From contig NC_092262.1 of the NCBI RefSeq assembly GCF_036320965.1, forward strand, positions 265,342-329,341: 64,000 bases of DNA, written 5' to 3'. Every line of letters begins with the position of its first letter. Position 1 is the stretch's first letter. A program made the translations under genes and the position numbers. Below the pieces are notes generated by a model. That model searched no databases. It was not told the origin of the DNA and worked only from the letters and a program-made list of their open reading frames with translations. Shown here one piece after another: positions 1 through 12,501 of the stretch. The stretch is from Panulirus ornatus. Lineage: Eukaryota > Arthropoda > Malacostraca > Decapoda > Palinuridae.

Positions 1-3000
1 AGGCAGGACAGGAGAGAAAGGGCTGAGACGAGAATAGGCAGGACGGGAAAGAGAGGATTGGAACGAGAGTCAGGCTTTACAGGAGAGAGGGGTTTGGGAC
101 GAGAGTCAGGCAGGACAGGAGAGAGAGAGGCTTGGGACGAGAGTCAAGCTGGACAAGAAAGAGTTGATTGGGACGAGAATAGATAGAACAGGTGAGAGAG
201 AGGTTTGGGATGATAGTCGGGCAGGTCAGGGGAGAGTGGCTTAGGACGAGAGTGAGGCAGAACAGGAGAGAGAGGTTTAGGACGAGAGTCACGCAGGACA
301 GGAGAGAGAGGCTTGGGACGAGAGTCAGGTAGGACAGGAGAGAGAGGATTGGGACGAGAGTCAGGTAATACAGGAGAGAGAGCGCTTAGGACGAGAATCA
401 GGCAGGATAGGAGAGAGAGGCTAGGGACGAGAGTCAGGCAGGACAGGAGAGAGAGGGCTGAGACGAGAATAGGCAGGACAGGAGATAGAGAATTGGAACG
501 AGAGTCACGCTCTACAGGAGAGAGGGGTTTGGGACTAGAGTCAAGCTGGCTTTGAGAGAGAGGCTTGGGACGAGAGACAGGCAGAACAGGAGAGAGAAGT
601 CTGTGACGAGAATAGGGTGGACAGAAGGGAGAGGCTTGGGACGAGAGTCAGGCATGACAGAAGAGAGAGGCTTGGGACGATAGTCAGGCAGGACAGGTGA
701 GAGAGGCTTGGCAGGAGAGTCAGGCTGGACAGGAGAGATACGCTTGGGACTAGAGTCAGGCTGGACACGAGAGAGAGGCGTCGGACGAGAGTCAGGCAGG
801 ACAGGAGAGAGAGAGAGGCTTTAGACGAGAGTCAGACAGGACAGGAGAGAGAGAGATAAGCTTAGGACGAGAGACAGGCAGGACAGGGGAGAGAGGCTTA
901 GGTCGAGAGTCAAGTAGGACAGGAGAGAGAGATGCATAGGACGAGAGTCAGACACGACAGGAGAGAGAGGCTTGGGACAAGAGTTAGGCAGGACAGGAGA
1001 GAGACTTGGGACGAGACTCAAGCTGGACAGGAGAGAGTTGATTGGGAAGAGAATAGGTAGAACATATGAGAGAGAGGTTTTGGATTACAATCAGGCAGGA
1101 TAGGAGAGAGAGGCTCAGGACGAGAGTGAGGCAGGACAGGAGAGAGAGGCTTAGGACGAGAGTCAGGCAGGACAGGAGAGAGGGGCGTAGGACGAGAGTC
1201 AGGCGGGACAGGAGAGAGAGGCTTGGGACGAGAATAAAGTAGGACAGGAGATAGAAGATTGGGACGAGAGTCAGTTTGGACAGGAGAGAGAGGCTTGGGA
1301 CGAGAGTCAGGCAGGATAGGGGAGAGAGGCTTCGGACGAGAGTCAGGCAGTACGGGATAGAGAGGCTTGGAACGAGAGTCAGGCAGGACAGGAGAGAGAA
1401 TCTTGGGACGAGAGTCAGGCAGGACAGGAGAGAGAGGGCTGAGACGAGAATAGGCAGGACAGGAGAGAGAGAGGATTGGAACGAGAGTCAGCCTCTACAA
1501 GAGAGAGGGGTTTGTGGCGAGAGTCAGGCAGGACAGGAGAGAGAGGCTTGGGACTAGAAACAGGTAGGACAGGAGAGAGAGAGGCCTGTGATGAGAATAG
1601 GCTGGACAGAAGGGAGAGGCTTGGGACGAGAGTCAGGCATGACAGAAGAGAGAGGCTTTGGACGATAGTCAGGCAGGAAAGGAGAGAGAGGATTGGGACG
1701 AGAGTCAGGCTGAACAGGAGAGAGAGGCTTGGGACGAGAGTCACGCTGGACAGGAGAGAGAGGCTTGAGACGAGAGTCATGCAGGACAGGAGAGAGAGGC
1801 CTGTGATGAGAATGGGCAGGACAAAAGAGAGAGGCTTGGGACGAGTCAGGCAGGAAAGGAGAGAGAGAGAGGCTTTAGACGAGAGTCAGGTAGGCCAGGA
1901 GAGAGAGAGAGGCTTAGGACGAAAGACAGGCAGGTCAGGAGAGAGAGGTTTGGGACGAGAGTCAGGCAGGACAGGAGAGAGAGGCTTAGGACGAAAGTCA
2001 AGCAGGAGAGCAGGGAGATGCATAGGACTAAAGTCAGGCAGGACATGAGAGAGATGCATAGGACGAGAGTCAGACAGGACAAGAGAGATAGGCTTGGGAC
2101 TAGAGTCAGGCTGGACATGAGAGAGAGGCTTAGGAGGAGAGTTAGGCATGACGGGAGAGAGAGTCTTATTTCGAGAGTCAGTCAGGACAGGAGTAGAGGA
2201 TTGGGACGTGAGTCAGGCAGAACAGGAGAGATAGGCTTAGGGCAAGAGTCAGGCAGGACAGAAGAGAGAGGCTTGGGACGAGAGTCAGGTAGGACAGGAG
2301 AGAGATACTTGGGACGAGAGTCAGGCAGGACAGGAGAGAGAGGCTTGGGACGACAGTCAGGCAGGACAGGAGAGAGAGTCTTGGGACGAGAGTCAAGCAG
2401 GACAGGAGAGAGAGGCTTGGGACGAGAGTCAGGCAGGACAGGAGAGAGAGGGGTGAGACGAGTGTAGGCAGGACTGGAGAGAGAGGATTGGAACGAGAGC
2501 CAGGCAATTCAGGAGAGAGAGGTTTGGGACGAGAGTCAGGCAGGACAGTAGAGAGCGGCTTTGGACGAGAATCCGGCAGGACGGGAGAGAGAGGCCTGTG
2601 ACGAGAATAGGCTGGACAGGAGAGAGAGCCTGGGACGAGAGTCAGACATGACAGAAGAGAGAGGCTTGGGGCGATTGTGAGGCAGGACAGGAGAGAGAGG
2701 ATTGGAACGAGAGTCAGGCTGGACAGGAGAGAGAGTGATGGGACGAGAGTCAGGCAGGACAGGAGAGAGAGGGCTGAGACGAGAGTCAGGCAGGACAGGA
2801 GAGAGAGGGTTGAGACGAGAATAGGCAAGACAGGAGAGAGAGAATTGGAACGAGAGTCAGGATCTACAGTAGAGAGGGGTTTGGGACGAGAGCAGGTAGG
2901 ACAGGAGAGAGAAAGGGTTGGGGCGAGAGTCAAGCAGGACAGGAGAGAGTGGATTGGGACGAGAGTAGGTAGAACAGGTGAGAGAGAGGTTTGGGATGAG

Positions 3001-4535
3001 AGCCAGGCAGGACTGGAGAGAGCGGCTTAGGACGAGATTCAGAATGGACAGGAGAGAGAGGCTTGGGACGATAGTCAGGCAGGACAGGAGAAAGCGGATA
3101 GGGACAAGAGTCAGGCTGGACAGGAGAGAGAGGCTTGGGACGAGAGTCAGTCAGGACAGTAGAGAGAGGCCTCTGACGAGAATAGTCCGGACAGGAGAGA
3201 GACGCTTGGGACGAGAGTCAGGCTGGACAGGATAGAGAGGCTTGGGACAAGAGTCAGGCAGAACAGTGGAGAGAGAATTGTGACGAGAGTCGGGCAGGAC
3301 ATGAGAGAGAGTCTTGGGACGAGATTCAGGCATGAAAGGAGAGAGAGGCTTAGCACGAGAGTCAGGCAGGACAAGAGAGAGATAGTCTTGGGACGAGAGC
3401 CAGGCTGGACAGGAGAGAGAGGATTGTGACGAGAATGGGCAGGACAGGAGAGGTATGTTTGGGACAAGAGTCAGGCAGGACAGGAGAGTGCGGCTTAGGA
3501 CGAGGTTCAGGCAGGACAGGAGAGAGAGGCTTAGGACGAGAGTCAGGCAGGACAGGAGAGAGAGGATTGGGACGAGAATCAGGCAGGACAGGAGAGATAG
3601 GCTTGGGAATGGAGTCAGGCTGGACATGAGAGAGAGGCTTAGGACGAGAGTTAGGCAGGACAGGAAAGAGAGGCTTAGGACGAGAATCAGGCAGGACAGG
3701 AGAGAGAGAGAGAGGCTTTAGACGAGAGTCAGACAGGACAGGAGAGAGAGAGAGGTTTAGGACGAGAGACAGGCAGGACAGGAGAGAGACGCTTGGGGCG
3801 AGAGTTAGGCAGGACAGGATAGAGAGGCGTAGGTCGAGAGTCAATCTGGATAGGAGAGAGAGATGCATAGGACGAGAGTTAGGAAGGACAGGAGAGAGAT
3901 GCATAGGACGAGAGTCAGACAGGACAGGAGAGAGTGGCTTGGGACTAGATTCAGGTTGGACAGGAGTGAGAGGCTTGGGACGAGAGTTAGGCAGGATAGG
4001 AAAGAGTGCCTTGGGACGAGAGTCAGGCAGAACAGGAGATAGAAGATTGGGACGAGAGTCAAGCTGGACAGGAGAGAATGGATTGGGACGAGAATAGGTA
4101 GAACAGGTGAGAGAGATGTTTGAGATGAGAGTCAGGCAGGATATGAGAAAGAGGCTTACAACGAGAGTCAAGCAGGATAGGAGGGAGATGGATAGTACGA
4201 GAGTCAGGCAGGACAGGAGAAAGATGCATAGGACGAGAGTCAGACAGGACAGGAGAGATAGGCTTGGGACTAGAGTCAGGCTGGACAGGAGAGAGACTTG
4301 GGACGAGAGTTAGGCAGGACAAGAGAGAGAGGGCTGAGACGAGAATATGCAGGACAGGAGAAAGAGAATTGGAACAAGAGTCAGGCACTATAGGAGAGAG
4401 AGTCTTGGGACGACAGTCAGGCAGGACAGGAGAGAGAGGCTTGGGACGAGAGTCAGGCAGGACAGGAGAGATAGGCTTGGGGCGAGAGTCAAGTTGGACA
4501 GGAGAGAGAGGCCTGTGACGAGAATAGGCTAGGAC
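1..4535 (+). repeat. Satellite block 1, mixed variants, good unit integrity
   Basis: Units here are mostly 34-40 bp with intact phase. The signature trimer (AATAGG unit, GGATTGGAACG unit, then GGGTTTGG or a variant) starts near 20, 440, 1440, 2450, 2770 and 4330. The GGTAGAACAGGTGAG type occurs near 183, 2970 and 4100, with a degraded form near 1055. Long open frames in this block are repeat translations. No gene, RNA gene or mobile element was seen. Confidence 0.9.
2312..2347 (+). repeat. Reference consensus monomer (36 bp)
   Basis: This unit matches the majority form at every position and can serve as the reference for alignments. It begins GGACGAGAGTCAGGCAGGAC and ends in GGCTTG. It contains one CpG (base 4-5 of the unit), one 10-base alternating GA/AG stretch and no stop codon in any forward frame. 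The three forward translations are GRESGRTGERGL, DESQAGQEREAW and TRVRQDRRERLG. On the reverse strand two frames are open and one has a TGA at the complement of GTCAGG. Confidence 0.9.
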
Positions 4536-7530
4536 AGAAGGGAGAGGCTTGGACGAGAGTCAGTAGACAGAAGAGAGAGGCTTGGACGAAGTCAGCAGGA
4601 CAGGAGAGAGAGCGATTGGGACGAGAGTCAGGCGGACAGGAGAGAGTGCTGGGACGAGAACAGGCAGGACAGGAGAGAGAGGCTTGTGGACGAAAGTAGA
4701 GGGGCTGGACTGGGGACGAGGAGAGGCTTGGGACGAGATTCAGGCAGGGAGGCAAGAGTGAGAGAGAGGTTAGGACGACAGTCAGGCATGCAGGAGCGAG
4801 AGAGGCATTGGGACGAGAGTCAGGCGACAGGAGAGAGAGGCTTGGGACGAGAGTCAGGCAGGACAGGAGAGAGTGGCTTGGACGAGAGTCAGGCAGGACA
4901 GAGAGAGAGCTAGGCGAAATAGCGGACGAGAAGGTTCAGGTAGGAAAGGAGAGGAGAGAGATAGGTAGGACTAGTAGGCAGGAAGAGAGAAGGATGGAGA
5001 CGAGAATGCATGCAGGAGAAGAGGCTTGGACGAGAGTCAGCAGGACAGGAGGGAGATATAGGACGAGAGTCAGGACAGGACTGAGATAGAGCTTGAGACT
5101 AGAGTCAGCAGGAAAGGAGAGAGAGGCTTGGGACGAGAGTCAGCTCAGAAGAGAGAGAGGCTTGGGACGAGATCAGCAGGACAGAGAGAGAGGATTGGGA
5201 CGAGAGTCAGGCCAGGACAGGAGAGAGAGAGGTTGGGACGAGAGTCAGCTGGACAGGAGAGAGAGGTTGGAGAGAGTCAGGCAGGACAGGAGAGAGAGGC
5301 TTGGGACGAGAGTCAGGCAGGACAGGAGAGAGAGACGGCTTAGGACGAGAGATAGGCATGGAACAGGAGAGAGAGGTTGGGACGAGAGTCAGGCAGTACA
5401 GGAGAGAGAGGCTTGGGACGAGAGTCAGCTGGACAGGAGAGATGGCTTGGGACGAGAGTAGGCTGAACAGTGAGAGAGAGGTTGGACGAGAGTCAGGCAG
5501 GACAGGAGAGAGAGGCTTAGGACGAGAGTAGGCAGGGACAGGAGAGAGAGGTTAGGACGAGAGTCAGGCAGGACAGGAGAGAGAGGCTAGGAGAGCCCGG
5601 CAGGACAGAGAGAGGTTGAGACGAGATAGCAGGACAGGAGAGAGAGACTTGGACAGAGTCAGGCAGGACAGGAGAGAGAGCTTGGGACGAGAGTCAGGCG
5701 GACAGGAGAGAGAGGCTTGGACGAGAGTCAGGCAGACAGGAGGAGAGAGGTTGGACGAGAGTCAGGCAGGACAGGAGAAGAGGCTTGGACGAGACATCAG
5801 GCAGGACAGGAGAGAGAGGGCTGGGACGAGAGTATGGCAGGACAGGAGAGAGAGGCTTGGACGAGAGAGTCAGGCAGACAGGAGAGAGAGTCTTGGGACG
5901 AGAGTCAGGAGGACAGGAGAGAGGTTGGGACGAGAGTCAGGTCAGGTACAGGAGAGAGAGGCTTGGGACGAGAGTCAGGCAGGAAGGAGAGAGAGCTTGG
6001 ACGAGAATAGGTTAGGACAGAGGGAGAGGTTGGGACGAGAGTCAGGAATGACAGAGAGAGAGAGGCTTGGGACGAAGTCAGGCAGGACAGGAGAGAGAGG
6101 TTGGGACGAGAATCAGGCTAGACAGAGAGAGAGGCTTGGGACGAGAGTCAGGCAGGACAGGAGAGAGGCTTGGGGACAGAAGTCAGGGACAGGAGAGAGA
6201 GGCTTGTGACGAGAAAGCAGAGACAGGAGAGAGAGGCTTGGGACGAGAGTCAGGCATGGACAGGAGAGAGAGGCTTGGGACAGAGTCAGGCATGGACAGA
6301 GAGAGAGGCTTGGACGAGAGTCAGGGGACAGGAGAGAGAGGCTTGGACGAGAGTCAGGCAGGACAGGAGAGAGACTTGGGACGAGAGTCAGGCAGGACAG
6401 GAGAGAGAGGCTTGGACGAGAGTCAGCAGGACAGGAGAGAGAGGCTGGGAGAGTCAGCAGGACAGGAGAGAGAGGCTTGGACGAGAGTCAGGCAGGAAGG
6501 AGAGAGAGCTTGGACGAGAGTCAGTGACAGGAGAGAGGATGGGACGAAGCAGGTCAGGACATGAGAGAGAGGTTGGGACGAGAGTCAGGCAGGACAGGAG
6601 AGAGAGGCTTGGACGAGAGTCAGCAGGACAGGAGAGAGAGGCTTGGACGAGAGTCAGGCAGGACAGGAGAAGAGCTTGGGACGAGATCAGGCAGGCAGAG
6701 AGAGTAGGCTTGGATCGAGAGTAGGCTGGACAGGAGAGAGAGGCTAGGACGAGAGTCAGGCTGGACGAGAGAAGAGAGTTGGACGAAGCAGTCAGGACGG
6801 AGAGAGAGGCTGGGCGAGTCAGCAGGAAGGAGAGAGAGGTAGGCGAGATCAGCAGGACAGGAGAGAGGCTGGACGAGAGTCAGGCAACAGAGAGAGTTGG
6901 ACGAGATCAGGAGGACAGGAGAGAGAGGATTGGGACGAGAGTCAGGCAGGAAAGGAGGAAGTAGGACGAGGTTCAGCAGGACAGGAAGGTTTTGGACAGA
7001 GTCAGGAGAGAGGAGTTGGGAGAAGTACAGGCTTGGGACGGAGGAGCTCGAGCAGTGGACAGGAAGAGGAGTAGGTTGGGCGAGACATCAGGACGGATAG
7101 ACAGAGGCTTTGGACGAGAGTGAAGCAGGACAGGAGGGAGATGCAATAGGACGAGTGTTAGGCTAGGACAGTAGAGAGATGCTTAGGACGAGAGTCAGCA
7201 GGACAGGAGAGAGAGCTTGGGACGAGAGTCAAGCAGGACAGGAAGAGAGGCTTGGACGAGAGTAGGCAGGACAGGAGAAGATGGCTTAGGACGAGAGTCA
7301 GGCAGGACAGGAGAGAGAGGATTGGGACAGAGAGTCAGGCAGGACAGGGAGAGAGAGGCTTGGACGAGATTCAGGCTGGACAGGAGAGAGTGGCTTGGGA
7401 CGAGGATAGGAGACAGGAGAGAGGGTTTGGGATGAGAGATAGGCAGGACAGGAGAGAGGCTTAGGACGAGAGTCAAGCAGGACAGAGAGGAGATCTTGGA
7501 CGAAGAGTAGCAGGACAGGAGAAAGATTCA
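4536..7530 (+). repeat. Deletion-rich satellite block (probable low consensus quality)
   Basis: From about 4536 the same units continue, but nearly every one carries single-base losses, mainly in G runs and in CAGGCAGG (for example TTGGGACG read as TTGGACG, GTCAGGCAGG read as GTCAGCAGG). Substitutions are not raised to the same degree. The most disordered stretches are 4900-5100 and 6980-7100; the latter includes GGAGCTCGAGCAGTGG, unlike any normal unit. From about 7530 the array is again clean. The pattern fits uncorrected long-read error better than age, but true decay cannot be excluded from one sequence. Confidence 0.8.
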
Positions 7531-8900
7531 TAGGACGAGAGTCAGACAGGACAGGAGAGAGAGGCTTGGGACAAGAGTCAGGCAGGACAGGAGACATAGA
7601 GGCTTAGGACGAGAGTTAGGCAGAATAGGAGAGAGTGGCTTGGGACGAGAGTCAGGCAGGACAGGAGAGAGAGGGCTGAGACGAGAATAGGCAGGACACG
7701 AGAGAGAGAGTTGGAACGAGAGTCAGGATCTACAGGAGAGAAGGGTTTGGGACGAGAGTCAGGCAAGACATGAGAGAGAGAGGCTTGGGACGAGAGTGAG
7801 GCAGGACAGGAGAGAGAGGCTTAGGACGAGAGTCATGCAGGACAGGAGAGAGAGGAACTGGACGAGAGTCAGGCTGGACAGGAGAGAGAGGATTGGGACG
7901 AGAATCAGGTCGGACAGGTGAGAGAGGGCTGAGACTAGAATGGGCAGGACAGGAGAGAGAGGATTGGAACGAGAATCAGGCTCTACAGGAGAGAGGGGTT
8001 TGGGACGAGAGTCAGGCAGGACAGGAGACAGAGGCTTGGGATGAAACACAGGCAGGGCAGGAGAGAGAGGCCTGTGACAAGAATAGGCTGGACAGAAGGG
8101 AGAGGCTTGGGACGAGAGTCAGCCATAACAGAAGAGAGAGACTTGGGACGATAGTCAGACAGGACAGGAGAGAGACGATTGGGACGAGAGTAAGGCTGGA
8201 CAGGAGAGAGGCCTGTGACGAGAACAGGCAGGACAGGAGAGAGAGGCTTGGGACGAAAGTAAGGCTGGACGGGAGAGAGAGGCCTGGGACGAGATTCAGG
8301 CAGGGCAAGAGTGAGAGGATTAGGACGACAGTCAGGCATGACAGGAGCGAAAGGCTTGGGACGAGAGTCAGGCAGAACAGGAGAGAGAGAATTGTGACGA
8401 GAGTCGGGCAGGACATGAGAGAGTGGCTTGGCACGAGAGTCAGGCAGGACAAGAGAGAGATAGGCTTCGGACGAGAGTCACGTAGGAAAGGAGAGAGAGG
8501 ATTGGGATGAGAATAAGTAGGACAGGAGAGAGAAGTTTGGGACGAGAGTCATGCAGGACAGAAGAGTGCGGATTAGGACGAGGTTCAGGCTGGACAGAAG
8601 AGAGAGGCTTAGGACGAGTCATGCTGGACATGAGAGAGAGGCTTAGGATGAGAGTTAGGTATGACAAGAGAGAGAGGCTTGGGACAAGAGTCAGGCAGGA
8701 CAAGAGAGAGAGAGAGGCTTTAGACGAGACTCAGACAGGAGAGGAGAGAGAGAGAGTCTTAGGAGGAGAGACAGGCAAGGCAGGAGAGAGAAGCTTGGGA
8801 CGAGAGTCAGGCTGGACAGGAGAGAGAGGTTTGGGACGAGAGTGAGGCAGTACAGGAGAGAGAGGCATATGACGAGAATAGGCAGGACAAAAGAGAGAGA
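7531..8900 (+). repeat. Satellite block 2, clean units
   Basis: Regular 34-40 bp units resume. Signature trimers lie near 7670 and 7925. A GACATGAGAGAG and GCGAAAGG type series lies at 8330-8420, and GA-expanded units with GGCTTTAGACGAG occur near 8715. No gene or RNA was seen. Confidence 0.85.
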
Positions 8901-9329
8901 CTTGGGACGAGAGTGAGGCAGGACAGGAGAGAGAGGCTTAAGACGAGACTCAAGCAGGAAAGGAGGGAGATGCAGAGGACAGGTAAGGCAGATATGAGAG
9001 TAAGGCATAGGACGAGGTTCAGACAGGACTGGAGATAGGCCTTGGGATTTAGAGTCGGGCTGGACAGGAGAGAGAGGTTTGGGACGAAAGTCAGGCAGGA
9101 CTGGAGAGAGAGGCTTGGGACGAGAGTGAGGCAGGACAGGAGAGAGAGGCTTAAGACGAGACTCAAGCAGGAAAGGAGGGAGATGCAGAGGACTAGAGTA
9201 AGGCAAGATATGAGAGTAAGGCATAGGACGAGGCTCAGACAGGACTGGAGATAGAGCCTTGGGACTAGAGTCAGGCTGGACAGGAGAGAGAGGCTTGGGA
9301 CGAAAGTCAGGCAGGACTGGAGAGAGAGG
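8901..9329 (+). repeat. Tandem duplication of a six-monomer segment (213 and 216 bp)
   Basis: Copy 1 is 8901-9113 and copy 2 is 9114-9329. Both run CTTGGGACGAGAGTGAGG, GGCTTAAGACGAGACTC, GATGCAGAGGAC, a truncated unit with GTAAGGCATAGG, then a TTTAGAG/CTAGAG unit and a GACGAAAGTC unit. They differ by a few small indels: copy 1 has lost bases after GCAGAGGAC, and the GATAGG/GATAGAG region differs. A third partial copy begins at 9330 and runs into the AG tract. The order of rare variants is the same in both, so this is a block duplication rather than chance similarity of units. Confidence 0.88.
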
Positions 9330-9421
9330 CTTGGGACGAGAGTGAGGCAGGACAGGAGAGAGAGGCTTGAGACGAAAGTCACGCAGGTTAGGAGAGAGAG
9401 AGGATTCAGACGAGAGTTAGG

Positions 9422-9538
<117 letters not shown>

Positions 9539-9542
9539 AGAG

Positions 9543-11399
9543 TTTTGGGACGAGAATCCGGCAGGACAGGTGAGATAGGCTTAGGACGAGGTTCAGGCAG
9601 GACAGGAGAGAGAGTCTTAGGACTAGAGTCAGACAGGATAGGGGATAGAGGCTTGGGACGAGAGTCGAGCAGGACAGGAGAGATAGGCTTGGGACTAGAG
9701 CCAGGCTGGACATGAGAGAGAGGTTTTGGACGAGAGTCAAGCAGGACACGAGGGAGATGCATTGGACGAGAGTCAGGCAGGACAGGAGAAAGATGCATAG
9801 GACGAGAGTGAGACAGGACAGAGGAGAGAGGCTTGGGAGATGAGTCAGGCTGGACGGGAAAGAGAGGCTTGGTACGAGAGTTAGGCAGGATAGGAGAGAG
9901 TGGCTTGGGACGAGAGTCAGGCAGGACAGGATAGAGAGGATCGAGACGAAAGTCAGGCAGGAGAGGAGAGAGAGAGGCTTGGGATGAGAGTCAAGCTGGA
10001 CAGGAGAGAGTGGATTGGGACGAGAATATGTAGAACAGGCGAGAGAGAGGTTTGGGATGAGAATCAGGCAGGACGGGAGAGAGCGGCCTAGGACGAGAGT
10101 GAGGCAGGACAAGAGAGAGAGGCTTAGGAAAAGAGTCACACAGGACAGGAAAGAGAGGCGTTGGACGATTGTCAGGCAGGGCATGAGCGAATGTCTTGGG
10201 ACGAGAGTCAGGAAGAACAGGAGAGAGAGAATTGGGACGAGAGTCAGGCAGGATATGAGAGAGAGGCTTGGGACGAGAGTCAGGTAGGACTGGAGAGATA
10301 GTATTGGAAGGAGAGTCAGGCTGGACAGGAGAGAGAGGATTGGGACGAGAGTCAGACAGGACAGGTGGAAGAGAGGCTTAGGACGAGAGTCAAGCAGGAC
10401 AGGAGAGAGGCCTGTGACGAAAATAGGCAGGACAGGAGAGAGAGCCTTGGGAAGAGAGTCAGGCTGGACAGGAGAGAGAGGCTTGGGCGAGAGTCTGGCT
10501 CTACAGGAGAGAGGGGTTTGGGATGAGAGTCAGGCAGGACAGGAGAGAGAGAGGCTTGGGACGAGAGTCAAGCTGTACAGGACGAGAATAGGTAGAACAG
10601 GGGAGAGAGAAGTTTGGGATGAGAGTCAGGCAGGACAGGCGAGAACGGCTTAGGACCAGCGTGAATCAGGACAGGAGGAAGAGGGCTGAGACAAGAATAG
10701 GCATTACAGGAGAGAGAGGATTAGAACGAGAGTGAAGCTCTACAGGAGAGATGGGTTTGGGACGAGAGTCAGGCAGGACAGGAGAGAGAGGTTTGGGACG
10801 AGAGACGGGCAGGACAGGAGAGAGAAGCCTCTGACGAGAATAGGCTTGACAGAAGGGAGAGGCTTGTGACGAGAGTCAGGAATGACAGAAGAGAAAGGCT
10901 TGGACGAGAATCAGGCTGGACAGCAGAGAGATGCTTGGGACGAGAGTCAGGTAGGACATGAGAGAGATGCTTGTGACGAGAGTCAGGCAGGACAAGTTAG
11001 AGAAGATTGGGACGAGAATCAGGCAGGACAGGAGAGAGGAGCCTGTGACGAGAATAGGCTGAACAGGAGAGAGAGGCTTGTGACGAGAGTCAGGCTGGAC
11101 AGGAGAGAGAGGGCTATGACGAGAATAGGCTGGACAGGAGGGAGGGGCTTGGGACGCGAGTCAGGCATGACAAAAGAGAGAGTCTTGGGACGATAGTCAG
11201 GCAGGACAGGAGAGAGAGGATTGGGACGAGAGTCAGGCTGGACAGGAGAGGGAGGCTTGGGACGAGAGTCAGGCAGGACAGGGGAGAAAGGCTTTGGACG
11301 GGAGTCAGGCAGGACAGGAGAGAGATGTCTGTGACGAGAATAGGCAGGACAGGAGAGAGAGCCTTGGGGAGAGAGTCAGGCTGGACAGGAGAGAGAGGG
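9543..11399 (+). repeat. Satellite block 3, clean units
   Basis: Regular array. A shorter signature with CTGGCTCTACAGG, followed by GGGTTTGGGATG, occurs at 10485 and recurs at 12112. GGTAGAACAGG-type units lie near 10030 and 10590. The CAGGAGGGAGGGGCTTGG marker occurs near 11141 and again near 11427 (286-bp offset). No gene was seen. Confidence 0.85.
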
Positions 11400-11845
11400 C
11401 TATGACGAGAATAGGCTGGACAGGAGGGAGGGGCTTGGGACGAGAGTCAGGCATGATAAAAGAGAGAGTCTTGGGACGATAGTCAGGCAGGACAGGAGAG
11501 AGAGGATTGGGACGAGAGTCAGGCTGGACAGGAGAGAGAGGCTTGGGACGAGAGTCAGGCTGGATAGGAGAGAGAGGCCTGTGACGAGAATAGGCCGGAC
11601 AGGAGAAAGAGGCTTTGCGACGAGAGTCAAAGGCCTGTGGCCTGAATAGGCAGGACCGGAGAGAGAGTCTTAGGAAGAGAGTCAGGCAGTACAGGAGAGA
11701 GAGGCTTGGGACGAGAGTCAGGGAGGACAGGAGAGAGACAGAGGCTTTAGACGAGAGTCAGGCAGGACACGAGAGAGAGAGAGAGGCTTAGGACGAGATA
11801 CAGGCAGGACAGGAGAGAGAGGCTTGGGACGAGAGTCAGGTAGGA
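11400..11845 (+). repeat. Duplicated segment, copy 1 (offset 1,102 bp)
   Basis: This roughly 450-bp stretch recurs at 12502-12950 with the same order of rare variants: GGAGGGAGGGGCTTGG, the CATGACAAAAGAG unit, GGCCGGACAGGAG, the short palindrome AGGCCTGTGGCCT, GTCAGTACAGG-type unit, GTCAGGGAGG, then the GACAGAGGCTTTAGACG unit. The offset is 1,102-1,103 bp at each marker I checked, so the copies are nearly indel-free relative to each other. Confidence 0.85.
11631..11643. repeat. Short perfect-arm palindrome AGGCC-TGT-GGCCT
   Basis: Five-base arms and a three-base loop at the point where one unit is joined to the next out of normal register (after GACGAGAGTCAA). The same structure recurs at 12733-12745 with loop TTT. 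Such a fold-back is absent from ordinary units. Confidence 0.75.
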
Positions 11846-12501
11846 CAGGAGAGATAAGCTTGGTCCGAGAGTCAGGCTGGACAGTAAAGAGAGGCAGAGG
11901 ACGAGAGTCAGGCAGGACAGGGGAGAGAGGCTTAGGACGAGATCAGGTAGGACAGGAGAGAGAGGCATAGGATAAGAGTCAGGCAGGACAGGGGAGAGAG
12001 GTTTAGGACGGGAGTCAGGCAGGACAGGAGAGAGAGGCCTGTGAGGAAAATAGGCAGGACAGGAGAGAGAGCCTTGGGGAGAGAGTCATGCTGGACAGGA
12101 GAGAGAGGCGTGGGCGAGAGTCTGGCTCTACAGGAGAGAGGGGTTTGGGACGAGAGTCAGGCAGGACAGGAGAGAGAGGCTTGGGACGAGAGACAGGCAG
12201 GACAAGAGAGAGAGGCCTCTGACGAGAATAGGCTTGACAGGAGAGAGGGGCTTGGGACGAGAGTCAGGAATGACAGAAGAGAGAGGCTTGGGATGAGAAT
12301 CAGGCTGGACAGCAGAGAGAGGCTTAGGACGAGAGTCAGGTAGGACATGAGAGAGATGCTTAGCACGAGAGTCAGGCAGGGCCGGAGAGAGAAGATTGGG
12401 ACGAGAGTCAGGCAGGACAGGAGAGAGAGGTCTGTGACGAGAATAGGCTGGACAGGAGAGAGGGGCTTGGGACGAGAGTCGGGCTGTGCAGGAGAGAGAG
12501 G
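11846..12501 (+). repeat. Satellite between the two 1.1-kb-offset copies
   Basis: Ordinary units, including the GGGCGAGAGTCTGGCTCTAC module at 12112 (first copy at 10485, 1,627 bp upstream) and a CCTCTGACGAGAATAGG unit near 12208 that matches one near 10828 (about 1,380 bp upstream). No gene was seen. Confidence 0.85.

Noticed and set aside
1476..2048. Forward open frame of about 190 codons rich in Arg/Glu/Gly, resembling a charged coiled-coil or RS-type protein
   Set aside because: Same cause. All three forward frames of the consensus are open, the peptide changes frame type along its length, and no promoter, splice or codon-bias evidence supports it.
3362..4171. Long reverse-strand open frame (269 codons) with Pro/Ser/Leu-rich 12-residue repeats
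   Set aside because: It is the reverse translation of the satellite. Frames switch peptide type (SLLSCLTLVP to SPVLPDSRPK) whenever a 35- or 38-bp unit occurs, there are overlapping open frames on the other strand, and there is no non-repeat domain.
6980..7100. Unique non-repeat sequence (contains GGAGCTCGAGCAGTGG)
   Set aside because: Flanking words and scattered GACGAG/CAGGACAGG show a badly degraded or mis-called satellite. It is too short and too repeat-like to be called unique.
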